Shown: positions 25,988 through 33,667 of the stretch, one piece after another
Layout of the letters: each line of letters starts with the position of its first letter
Position numbering within the stretch: the stretch's first letter is position 1
Assembly: GCA_938045325.1 (NCBI GenBank)
Contig: CALINB010000129.1
Coordinates: 1-38,534, forward strand
DNA: 38,534 bases
Direction: 5' to 3'
Origin: an uncultured Rhodospirillales bacterium
GTDB lineage: Bacteria > Pseudomonadota > Alphaproteobacteria > Rhodospirillales > CALINB01
Program-made: the position numbers and the translations under genes
Notes under the pieces: generated by a model
Database searches by the model: none
Told to the model about the DNA's origin: nothing
The model's input: the letters and a program-made list of their open reading frames with translations, nothing else

Positions 25988-26509
25988 ATGACGATCGGCC
26001 AACAATCTCCCGCACATGCCACGCCCGACGATTTGTTCGCCCGCCTGCAGGCCCTTGGGATCGAGACCAAGACCGTCCGCCATGCGCCCGTCTTCACCGT
26101 TGAGGAAAGCAAGGCCCTGCGCGGACAACTGCCCGGAGGCCACTGTAAATCACTGTTTTTAAAGGATAAAAAGGGAAAATTTTGGCTCGTGGTCACGCTT
26201 GAGGACAGCCGAATCGACTTAAAGCGTCTCGCCCAACAACTCGGCGCAGGCCGGCTATCTTTCGGCAAGCCCGAGGCCATGAGAGACCTGCTCGGTGTCG
26301 AACCGGGCTCAGTCACGCCGTTTAGCGTGATCAATCCCAGCGCGGTTTCGGTCCAGATTATTCTTGAAGAACGGATGCTCAGCCAAAGACCCTTGCATTA
26401 TCACCCCTTGCTTAACGATCAAACGACGGCCATAGAGCCAGAAGATTTGGTACGCTTTATCCGGGCCTGCGGCCACGCGCCCCAGATCCACGCGCTGGCG
26501 GTATCGTAA
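25988..26509 (+). CDS. Prolyl-tRNA deacylase-like editing protein (YbaK/ProX family)
   Basis: A 173-residue single-domain protein of the YbaK/aminoacyl-tRNA deacylase fold. Such free-standing proteins hydrolyse mischarged Ala- or Cys-tRNA(Pro) in the cytoplasm. The substrate-pocket segment HAPVFTVEESKAL is at 32-44 and the conserved lysine in GGHCKSLFLKDKKG is Lys54. The C-terminal half contains GSVTPFSVINPSAVSVQIILE, typical of the ProX/PrdX subgroup, which suggests Ala-tRNA(Pro) as substrate. It reads away from the tRNA-Gly gene. The ribosome binding site before the ATG at 25988 is weak. The family is clear; exact tRNA specificity is inferred. Confidence 0.9.
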   Translation: MTIGQQSPAHATPDDLFARLQALGIETKTVRHAPVFTVEESKALRGQLPGGHCKSLFLKDKKGKFWLVVTLEDSRIDLKRLAQQLGAGRLSFGKPEAMRDLLGVEPGSVTPFSVINPSAVSVQIILEERMLSQRPLHYHPLLNDQTTAIEPEDLVRFIRACGHAPQIHALAVS

Positions 26510-26646
26510 GGGGCGTTAAACGCCAAGACCCTTGCGGTCTCTTTGAAAACCAACCATTTATGGTATCACAGCCATTACAAAACCGGCCCTGAACCGCTCA
26601 TCAGGCGAAATGAAAACATTATACTGAGGACAAGGAAGTAGACATC

Positions 26647-27573
26647 ATGGCGCTGATACTCGACCCCAACCAAGCAGGTGATCCGCAACAGGCCGGCGCG
26701 GCACCCGGTGATGTGATCAAGGACAGCGACACGGCAAATTTCATGGCCGATGTCATCGAGGCCTCGAAACAAACGCCGGTGATCGTCGATTTTTGGGCGC
26801 CATGGTGCGAGCCCTGCAAACAACTCGGACCGGCACTCGAGAAACTCGTCGTGAATGCCGGCGGCCTGGTAAAGCTCGTTAAAATCAACATTGATGAGAA
26901 CCAAGATCTTGCCGGGCAGATGCGTATCCAATCAATCCCGGCCGTTTATGCATTTAAGAATGGCCAGCCTGTCGATGGTTTTATGGGCGCGGTCCCGGAA
27001 AGTCAGCTGCGCGCCTTTATTGATAAATTGCTGGGTGAGGCACAATCTCCGATTGATGCCGCCCTCGATCAGGCGCAGCAACTGGCCGAGGCCGGTGAGG
27101 CCGATCAGGCTCAAGCGCTATACGAACAAATTCTCGGACAAGATCAGGACAATCCCAAAGCCCTGACCGGCCTCATTCGTCTCGCCATCAGCCGGGGCGA
27201 TATGGACCGGGCAAAATTCATCATTGAACAGCTTAGTACTGAACTAAAACGCGATACGGATATAGCCGGGGCAATCTCCATGGTCGAGCTGGCCGAACAA
27301 ACCAGCGATACCGGCGACGTGCAATCATTACGCGACAAAGTATCGGCCGATGAAAACGATCATCAGGCACGTTTTGATTTAGCCATGGCTCTTTATGCTC
27401 ATGGCGATAACGAAAACGCCGTTGAACAATTACTGGAATTGATTCGCCGCAACCGCCAGTGGAACGAAGAAGCGGCACGCATTCAGCTTCTTAAAATCTT
27501 TGAGGCCTTGGGGCCAACAGATCCTTTGACCGACTCAGCACGGCGGCAATTATCATCAATTTTGTTTTCATAA
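26647..27573 (+). CDS. cnoX: Thioredoxin-domain/TPR protein, CnoX (YbbN)-like
   Basis: A 308-residue cytoplasmic protein. An N-terminal thioredoxin domain (about 22-130) has the redox motif WAPWCEPC with Cys54 and Cys57. TPR-like helical repeats follow from about residue 140 to the end, with QAQALYEQILGQDQDNPKAL as the first clear repeat. This matches CnoX, a redox-linked holdase that works with GroEL against chlorine or oxidative stress. E. coli CnoX has lost one cysteine (SQHC), whereas both are kept here, so oxidoreductase activity is likely retained. The motif is WCEPC instead of the thioredoxin WCGPC. AAGGAAG lies before the ATG. Its stop shares one base with the next start, so it is coupled to the LON-N gene. 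Confidence 0.9.
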   Translation: MALILDPNQAGDPQQAGAAPGDVIKDSDTANFMADVIEASKQTPVIVDFWAPWCEPCKQLGPALEKLVVNAGGLVKLVKINIDENQDLAGQMRIQSIPAVYAFKNGQPVDGFMGAVPESQLRAFIDKLLGEAQSPIDAALDQAQQLAEAGEADQAQALYEQILGQDQDNPKALTGLIRLAISRGDMDRAKFIIEQLSTELKRDTDIAGAISMVELAEQTSDTGDVQSLRDKVSADENDHQARFDLAMALYAHGDNENAVEQLLELIRRNRQWNEEAARIQLLKIFEALGPTDPLTDSARRQLSSILFS

Positions 27574-28235
27574 TGACCGAACAAATTCATTCCGCTGACT
27601 TACCTGTCGAACTTCCGATTTTTCCATTAACCGGCGTCCTGCTGTTACCCCACGCACAATTGCCATTAAATATTTTTGAACCGCGCTACTTAGCCATGAC
27701 CGAAGACGCTCTCGCCAAAGGCCGTTATATCGGCATGATCCAACCGCAGGAGGCGGCGGAAGAAAATAATCAGGAGAACCCGGGTGTTTATAAAACAGGA
27801 TGCGCCGGGCGTATCATTTCTTTTTCCGAATCCGGTGGCGGACGTTTTTTGATTACGTTGCTGGGCGTTTGCCGGTTTCAAATCACGGAAGAACTCGGGC
27901 TCGTCAAGGGCTACCGTCGGGTTCGAGCTAATTATGAATCTTTCATAGGCGATCTTAAGGCTAATGATGAAAATTTGCCTGGCCGCGATGAGCGCCTTAA
28001 AACCGTTCAATCGTATCTGGCATTAAAAAACATCAATGCCGATTGGTCGTCTATCGAAAACGCGCCTGATGAGCCTTTGGTTAACTCTTTGGCAATGATG
28101 TGCCCGTTTGCACCTAGTGAAAAACAAGCCCTTTTAGAATGTTCTGGCCTTCAGGAGCGAAGCACTTTATTGATGTCTCTCATGAATATGGCCGTGCATG
28201 ACAAACATGAGGGCCCGGCAACCCAGACGCATTAA
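27573..28235 (+). CDS. LON N-terminal-domain protein (no protease domain)
   Basis: A 220-residue protein consisting only of the LON substrate-binding (PUA-like) domain. It opens with ELPIFPLTGVLLLPHAQLPLN and IFEPRY, the hallmark of this domain, and contains GCAGRIISF and LLGVCRFQI. There is no AAA ATPase and no serine-lysine peptidase region, so it is not the Lon protease but a stand-alone relative common in Proteobacteria, whose role is not established. Its start overlaps the CnoX-like stop by one base. A role in handling unfolded clients with CnoX is a reasonable guess from linkage but is not shown by the sequence. Confidence 0.9.
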   Translation: MTEQIHSADLPVELPIFPLTGVLLLPHAQLPLNIFEPRYLAMTEDALAKGRYIGMIQPQEAAEENNQENPGVYKTGCAGRIISFSESGGGRFLITLLGVCRFQITEELGLVKGYRRVRANYESFIGDLKANDENLPGRDERLKTVQSYLALKNINADWSSIENAPDEPLVNSLAMMCPFAPSEKQALLECSGLQERSTLLMSLMNMAVHDKHEGPATQTH

Positions 28236-28272
28236 AGGCAATCGTTTTATTCGAACCCAATGAGACAAAACC

Positions 28273-28455
28273 ATGAGTGGACGTGAAATCGATCCGAAAT
28301 TACTTGAAATTCTTGTCTGTCCCGTGACCAAACAACCGCTCGATTACGATCAGGAAAACCAAGAACTCATCAGTAAAAAAGCTGGTCTCGCCTTTCCGAT
28401 CAGTGACGGCATACCGATAATGTTGATAGACGAAGCGCGCACCATTAAAGACTGA
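28273..28455 (+). CDS. Trm112 family protein
   Basis: A 60-residue protein with the Trm112/YcaR pattern [17 protein letters not shown] near the start and [16 protein letters not shown] at the end, the usual size for bacterial members. Eukaryotic Trm112 activates methyltransferases and binds zinc through four cysteines; here only Cys16 remains, so zinc binding as in that protein is unlikely. Bacterial relatives often lack the zinc site. It lies 37 bases after the LON-N gene and 49 before the DUF971 gene, probably in one transcript. Its methyltransferase partner, if any, cannot be seen. Confidence 0.9.
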   Translation: MSGREIDPKLLEILVCPVTKQPLDYDQENQELISKKAGLAFPISDGIPIMLIDEARTIKD

Positions 28456-28504
28456 GCGCCGTTTAATAAAGTCATTTAAATTTTTGTATGAAGGCTAACC
28501 GTCC

Positions 28505-28873
28505 ATGACGTTGGTGCAAAAAGCGATACCTTTGGAAATTCGTTATAATAAAGAAGAACGGATTTTAGAGGTCGATTTTGATGACGGTCACATGTTTTCT
28601 TTTCCCGCTGAATTTTTACGCGTTGAAAGCCCCTCCGCCGAAGTACAAGGGCATTCGTTTGCCGAAAGGCGCTTCATCGGCGGCAAAATCAATGTCGGTA
28701 TTACGGCAATCGAACCCGTCGGCAATTACGCCGTTCGCATTTGTTTTGACGATAATCATGACACCGGTATTTATTCATGGGAAACACTGCATGATTACGG
28801 TGTTCGCCAAGAAGAGCTTTGGCATCGTTATCTTCAGGAAATTAAATCCAGAAATATCAGCCGCGAGCCCTGA
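28505..28873 (+). CDS. DUF971 protein (gamma-butyrobetaine hydroxylase-like N-terminal domain)
   Basis: A 122-residue protein matching the DUF971 domain, also found as the N-terminal zinc-binding-like domain of gamma-butyrobetaine hydroxylase. Conserved-looking features are LEVDFDDGHMFSFPAEFLR, VGNYAVRICFDDNHDTGIYS and the C-terminal LHDYG region. Stand-alone bacterial copies are often found with iron-sulphur or Mrp-type genes, but their function is not firmly known. AAGG precedes the ATG. Its last 17 bases overlap the end of the convergent ubiH-type gene, so the two transcripts have complementary 3' ends. It closes the rightward run that starts with the CnoX-like gene. Confidence 0.88.
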   Translation: MTLVQKAIPLEIRYNKEERILEVDFDDGHMFSFPAEFLRVESPSAEVQGHSFAERRFIGGKINVGITAIEPVGNYAVRICFDDNHDTGIYSWETLHDYGVRQEELWHRYLQEIKSRNISREP

Positions 28874-30104
28874 GGGATTCGCCGCGCATTAACTTCGGCA
28901 CATCACCCGCCAAGCCCATGGCGCTGCCCATGAATATTTTTTTCAAAGGCGGCAGTTTATTGACGATGGCAAGACCCGCATCTCGCGCCAGTTTTAACGG
29001 TTGTAAATTGTTAGAGAATAATCGATTCAATCCATCCGTCATGGCCAGCATCAAGGTATTATCAAAACGGCGCCATCGTTCGTATTTTTCGAGTACGGGT
29101 TCAAGGCCGTAATCAAGGCCTAATTGCCTGGCGTCATAGATCACTTCCGTTAAGGCCGCCGCGCCGCGCCAGCCCAGGTTCAAACCTTGACCGGCGATGG
29201 GATGCATTCCATGCGCCGCATCGCCGATGAGTGCCAGGCGGTTATCAACGTAACGGTGCGCATGTTGTAGAGATAATGGAAACGACCAGCGTGGCCCAAT
29301 GACGCTAACGCCACCCAAAAAATCACCGAAACGTTTTTTCAGTTCAGCAAGAAAAGCATCGTCATCAAGCTGCATAATCGCCGGTGCGGTTACATCGCTT
29401 TCAACCCAAACCAACGATGAGCGGTCACCGCGTAAAGGTAAGATGGCAAATGGGCCAACCGGTAAAAAATGTTCGTGGGCGATATTGTGGTGCGGCTTTT
29501 CATGTTTCACCGAACAAACGATGCCGGTTTGTTTATATTGCCATTGTGTAACCCGAATGCCGGCCTCAGCCCGGATGCGCGAACGCCGGCCGTCCGCCGC
29601 AATCAATAAGGGCGCTTCTATTGTGATTCCGCTTTTCAATGTTACGGATGCTTGACCGCTATTTCGTGAAATTTTTTCTATTGTCGCCGGGGCATGAAAT
29701 TCGACATTTGAATTTTTGTTGAGTGTACCGTAAAGCGCTTTTCGGATATGGCGGTTTTCAACCATATAGCCGAATGGTACATCACCAAGCTCACGATGAT
29801 CGTAATGCAAAAAGAACGGCTGTTTCGCTTCGGAAACGCGAATATCTTCGATAGCGCAAGCTTCGGATGCCATTGCCGACCATAAACCGATAGCGTCCAA
29901 AAACCGCTGCGAGGCCAAAGCGACGGCTGACGCGCGGCCATCAAAACGGCCATCGAGCCAGTCTTGCGGATTACCGCGATCGACGACCGCCACGTGCAGG
30001 CCAAGACCCGCCAACGACTGGGCGAGGGCGCCGCCGACCAGTCCACCGCCGACAATAATGGCGTCTGCGCTAACGCGTGCGGCTAAATTTTGTCCTTGTG
30101 CCAT
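28857..30104 (-). CDS. ubiH: FAD-dependent ubiquinone-ring hydroxylase, UbiH/UbiF/COQ6 family
   Basis: A 415-residue flavoprotein monooxygenase. The FAD-binding GGGLVGGALAQSLA is at about 19-32, the ADP/DG motif LLIAADGRRSRIR in the middle, and the second FAD motif GDAAHGMHPIAGQGLNLG near 292-309. These are diagnostic of the UbiH/UbiF/VisC/COQ6 group, which hydroxylates the aromatic ring during ubiquinone synthesis at the inner membrane. Alphaproteobacteria use one to three such enzymes with different ring positions, so UbiH, UbiF, UbiI or UbiL activity cannot be separated here. It converges with the DUF971 gene, overlapping by 17 bases. Its promoter should lie in the AT-rich region after 30105. 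Confidence 0.9.
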   Translation of the reverse strand: MAQGQNLAARVSADAIIVGGGLVGGALAQSLAGLGLHVAVVDRGNPQDWLDGRFDGRASAVALASQRFLDAIGLWSAMASEACAIEDIRVSEAKQPFFLHYDHRELGDVPFGYMVENRHIRKALYGTLNKNSNVEFHAPATIEKISRNSGQASVTLKSGITIEAPLLIAADGRRSRIRAEAGIRVTQWQYKQTGIVCSVKHEKPHHNIAHEHFLPVGPFAILPLRGDRSSLVWVESDVTAPAIMQLDDDAFLAELKKRFGDFLGGVSVIGPRWSFPLSLQHAHRYVDNRLALIGDAAHGMHPIAGQGLNLGWRGAAALTEVIYDARQLGLDYGLEPVLEKYERWRRFDNTLMLAMTDGLNRLFSNNLQPLKLARDAGLAIVNKLPPLKKIFMGSAMGLAGDVPKLMRGESLRARG

Positions 30105-30591
30105 GCCCCGTCATCGCTCTTTAACCGCCTGCTGTCCAGGTAAATCCGCGATCTCAATACATTTCCGTGACAAATTTACATCACTCATCGGAAAAAGTAT
30201 CGGGCAACTTTCGTAATCATCATGGGTCTTTGGTCTATATATAGTTATATACTGTCTTAGATCCCTGAAAGAACGATGTTTTTTTGATAGAAATTTTTAA
30301 AACTTCTAAATATTGAGATTGCCTAATAAATAATCACATAAAACAAGTTGCTTTTAATTTAATCAATATTATGCCAATTTCTGTTTAGCTTATTGCGGAG
30401 ATTCTCTGTAAGTCCATGATTGTAAATAGATATTAAATTTTGCCTGTTTGGCACGGCAATTGATATATTCATGAGTGGTTATAAGCGAACGTTTACGAAA
30501 TTCCGCGATACACACATCAATCGCCGGTTTTAAAGGACAAGGCCGGCACCGCAACAAACAACCGATCGTTAAGATCAATGGAGGGTTGAAC
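30105..30591. promoter_or_regulatory. AT-rich divergent region between ubiH-type gene and TorF porin
   Basis: 487 bases with no credible gene. An open frame from 30475 runs into the porin, but its first 39 codons look non-coding. The region is very AT-rich, especially 30230-30440. It contains the inverted repeat TATATA-GT-TATATA at 30238-30251, the sigma-54-like element at 30449-30464, and GGAGGG (30580-30585) before the porin ATG. I found no clear NtrC palindrome in it. Confidence 0.6.
30449..30464 (+). promoter_or_regulatory. Sigma-54-like promoter of the TorF porin gene
   Basis: TGGCACG (30449-30455), four bases, then TTGAT (30460-30464). The -24 half matches consensus exactly and the spacing is exact; the -12 half has GA where GC is usual. 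Transcription would begin near 30475, giving a leader of about 117 bases. Adjacency to glnK-amtB supports nitrogen control by NtrC, which is inferred. Confidence 0.6.
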
Positions 30592-31329
30592 ATGAAGAAA
30601 ACATTTTACGCTGCTGCATTTACGATGGCCTTAGCGCTGCCTGTTGCAGCCAATGCAGCCGAACCTATTCTCACTAAAAAAGACCTCGCCGGTGGTGAGT
30701 TCTCCGGCAGCGTCGCGCTGGTCAATAATTATTTGTTCCGTGGTATTGAGCAATCCGGCGGCATCCCCGCGTTGCAAGGCGACATCGGATATACTCAACC
30801 GATCGGTCCGGTCAGCCTGAGCGTGGGTGCCTGGGGATCGAATGTTGATTTCAATGATGGCGACGAGGCCTCGATTGAAATCGATTACACCATCGGACTC
30901 AGCGGCGAGTTCAAAAAGGTCAGCTGGGGAGTCGGCGGTATTTATTACTCCTACCCCGGTGCGGCCAGTTCCTTGAACTACAATTTCTGGGAGATTTACG
31001 GCACCTTGGGTTATGACTTTAAAGTCTTCGCCGCCGATATTGGCCTGAATTATTCACCCGATAACTTCGGCAGCTCGGGCGATGCAGTCTATTACTCCGG
31101 TAATATCACTGTGCCGGTCGGCAAGCACCTCGATCTCGGCGTGCACCTCGGATATCAAACCATCGATGACAACACGGCTTTCGGTGCCGATGACTATTTT
31201 CATTATGAAATCAGCGCGACGACGAATATTGCCGGCCTTGATATCAAACTTGCTTGGAACGATACCGATCTCAGCGAATCACAATCCGATACGGGTAAAT
31301 TCCTGATCTCGGCCTCGAAGTCCTTCTAA
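30592..31329 (+). CDS. TorF-family putative outer-membrane porin
   Basis: The start at 30592 follows GGAGGG by six bases and gives 245 residues. A signal peptide covers about 1-22 (MKKTFYAAAFTMALALPVAA, then ANA before AEP). The mature part begins with FSGSVALVNNYLFRGIEQSG, the conserved start of the TorF/TIGR02001 family. It continues as alternating amphipathic segments ending in an aromatic residue (KSF at the C-terminus), as expected for an outer-membrane beta-barrel. The family is called a putative porin; the solute is unknown. It lies just before glnK-amtB with its own sigma-54-like promoter and terminator, so it may help ammonium or small nitrogen compounds cross the outer membrane. That role is inference. 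Confidence 0.88.
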   Translation: MKKTFYAAAFTMALALPVAANAAEPILTKKDLAGGEFSGSVALVNNYLFRGIEQSGGIPALQGDIGYTQPIGPVSLSVGAWGSNVDFNDGDEASIEIDYTIGLSGEFKKVSWGVGGIYYSYPGAASSLNYNFWEIYGTLGYDFKVFAADIGLNYSPDNFGSSGDAVYYSGNITVPVGKHLDLGVHLGYQTIDDNTAFGADDYFHYEISATTNIAGLDIKLAWNDTDLSESQSDTGKFLISASKSF

Positions 31330-31412
31330 GGAAATAACGGCACACAGAACAACGAATTGTTCAGCCCTTCCCCGGCGATGCCAAAATTCGGATAATCGGG
31401 GTAATTCCAATT

Positions 31413-31443
31413 AAACCGCGTGCTTAGGCACGCGGTTTTTTTT
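31413..31443 (+). terminator. Rho-independent terminator after the TorF porin
   Basis: A perfect 11-bp stem (31413-31423 with 31428-31438) with loop TTAG and a T run to 31443. It is 84 bases after the porin stop and separates the porin transcript from glnK-amtB. Confidence 0.95.
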
Positions 31444-31468
31444 ATGGGCATGAAAAAAAATTTAAATG

Positions 31469-31489
31469 ATTAATAATTAGGCTATTAAT
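31469..31489. promoter_or_regulatory. AT-rich inverted repeat upstream of glnK
   Basis: ATTAATA (31469-31475) and TATTAAT (31483-31489) form perfect 7-bp arms with a 7-base spacer. It is about 108 bases before the -24 element of glnK, a normal distance for an enhancer site. It does not match the usual NtrC consensus, and AT-rich DNA gives such repeats easily. Confidence 0.3.
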
Positions 31490-31576
31490 TTTTAATGGTT
31501 AAATTTTAGTCATATTTTATTCATCATTTTGACTGCCCATCCCAAAAATTAATTTTTTATCGTTATATAACAATAA

Positions 31577-32074
<498 letters not shown>

Positions 32075-32096
32075 AGGAATAAGGAGGATCGTCACG

Positions 32097-33416
32097 ATGC
32101 GTTTATTTTATAAATCACTGTGTAAACCTATGGGCCTGATGGCCTTTATCTGGACAGCATTGCTGCTCAGCATGGATACGGCACTGGGCGCCGAAGCAAA
32201 ACCGAAATTGGATTCGGGCGACACCGCCTGGATGCTGACGTCAACGGCACTTGTGCTTTTGATGACCATACCCGGCGTTGCTTTTTTCTACGGCGGCATG
32301 GTGCGAAAGAAAAACTTACTCACTACCGTTATGCAAAGCTTTGCCCTTACATGTTTGATGTCCATCATCTGGATGGTCATCGGCTATTCGTTAGCATTCG
32401 GTAACGGCGGCGGTTTTAATGCCTTCGTCGGCGGCTTGGATAAAATGTTCCTAAGCCATATGACCACCGATACCTTAAACGGAACAATTCCTGAATCGGT
32501 GTTTGTTATTTTCCAAATGACGTTTGCCATCATCACGCCCGCGCTTGTTTGTGGCGCCTTCGCCGATCGTATGAAATTTTCTGCCATGCTGCTGTTCCTC
32601 GGCGCCTGGTCGATTATCGTGTATGCGCCCGTTACGCACTGGGTCTGGGGCGGCGGTTTTCTCGGCAGCCACGGCGTTCTCGATTTCGCCGGCGGTACGG
32701 TCGTGCACATTAACTCCGGTATTGCCGGGTTGGTTGCCGCCATCGTGCTTGGTAAACGCTACGGCTACAAAACCGAAAATATGGCGCCGCATAACCTGGC
32801 CTTGAGCGTCGCCGGCGCGGCGTTCTTGTGGGTCGGCTGGTTCGGCTTTAATGCCGGTTCGGCTCTTGCCGCCAACGGTGGAGCGGGCATGGCCATGGCC
32901 GTGACCCAAATTGCGACAGCCGCCGCCGCGATGGCATGGCTATTTGCCGAATGGATCCTGCGTGGCAAACCGAGCGTGCTCGGTATCGTGTCCGGCGCCG
33001 TTGCGGGCCTCGTCGCGATTACGCCGGCAGCCGGGTTCGTTGATCCCATGGGGGCGCTCATTCTTGGCGCCGTCGCCGGTATCGTTTGTTTCTGGGCATC
33101 GGTGTACCTCAAAAATATGCTCGGTTATGACGACTCGCTCGATGTCTTCGGCATCCATGGTGTCGGCGGCATTGTCGGAGCCCTCTTAACCGGGGTATTC
33201 GCCGTCAAAGCCATCGGTGGTACATCCGGCTTGCTCGAAGGCAATCCTGGACAGGTCTTAATTCAGCTCGAAGGTATCGTTGCCACCATCCTGTGGTGCG
33301 CGGTCGCAACCTTCGTCATCCTCAAAATCGTCGACGGCCTTGTCGGCTTGCGTGTCGATGAGGAAACGGAGATCGAGGGCCTCGACCTCAATCTCCATGG
33401 AGAGACTGTCCAATAA
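32097..33416 (+). CDS. amtB: Ammonium transporter AmtB
   Basis: The ATG at 32097 follows AAGGAGG by nine bases, giving 439 residues; the open frame upstream from 32016 overlaps glnK and is not used. A signal peptide covers about 1-31. The mature protein has eleven helices starting at DTAWMLTSTALVLLMTIPG, with FFYGGMVRKKN early on. The two pore histidines are at residues 204 (VVHINSG) and 354 (FGIHGVGG), exactly 150 apart as in E. coli AmtB (168 and 318). It carries ammonium across the inner membrane and is gated by GlnK. The operon is probably switched on under nitrogen limitation. Confidence 0.96.
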   Translation: MRLFYKSLCKPMGLMAFIWTALLLSMDTALGAEAKPKLDSGDTAWMLTSTALVLLMTIPGVAFFYGGMVRKKNLLTTVMQSFALTCLMSIIWMVIGYSLAFGNGGGFNAFVGGLDKMFLSHMTTDTLNGTIPESVFVIFQMTFAIITPALVCGAFADRMKFSAMLLFLGAWSIIVYAPVTHWVWGGGFLGSHGVLDFAGGTVVHINSGIAGLVAAIVLGKRYGYKTENMAPHNLALSVAGAAFLWVGWFGFNAGSALAANGGAGMAMAVTQIATAAAAMAWLFAEWILRGKPSVLGIVSGAVAGLVAITPAAGFVDPMGALILGAVAGIVCFWASVYLKNMLGYDDSLDVFGIHGVGGIVGALLTGVFAVKAIGGTSGLLEGNPGQVLIQLEGIVATILWCAVATFVILKIVDGLVGLRVDEETEIEGLDLNLHGETVQ

Positions 33417-33431
33417 ACCACTAGGGAAACG

Positions 33432-33480
33432 GCGGTTGGGCCAGGCTCGGTACAAACAAGGCCCAACCGCTTCTTCCCAA
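33432..33480 (+). terminator. Long-loop inverted repeat after amtB
   Basis: An 11-bp perfect stem (33432-33442 with 33470-33480) encloses a 27-base loop, 15 bases after the amtB stop. Only a mixed TTCTTCCC follows, so by itself it is a poor terminator. It may protect the amtB mRNA end, with termination at the next hairpin. Confidence 0.6.
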
Positions 33481-33510
33481 CTTATTCCTAGCGTGTCCCT
33501 CATAAAACTT

Positions 33511-33541
33511 GGCCGGAAGATTTCTCTTCCGGCCCTTTTTT
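33511..33541 (+). terminator. Rho-independent terminator of glnK-amtB
   Basis: A perfect 10-bp stem GGCCGGAAGA / TCTTCCGGCC (33511-33520 with 33525-33534), a TTTC loop and six Ts after one C. It is 94 bases after the amtB stop and is the clear end of the nitrogen operon. Confidence 0.95.
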
Positions 33542-33667
33542 GTGCCAAAAAATTAGATATTGCCCTCGCTTGTGATTTTTATGTCCCGACATTAGACTGC
33601 GCGCCAATTCTATTTTGGCGGCCTCCGCTCATTTTAATCAATTCGACGAGCGCAACCTGAAACCTTA

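Noticed and set aside
26512-26540. Terminator after the YbaK/ProX-like gene
   Set aside because: Only 4- and 5-bp stems with CTTTG after them; too weak to call.
33280-33660. 126-codon frame over the amtB end and the following gap
   Set aside because: It runs through two inverted repeats including a clear terminator, and shows no recognisable protein.
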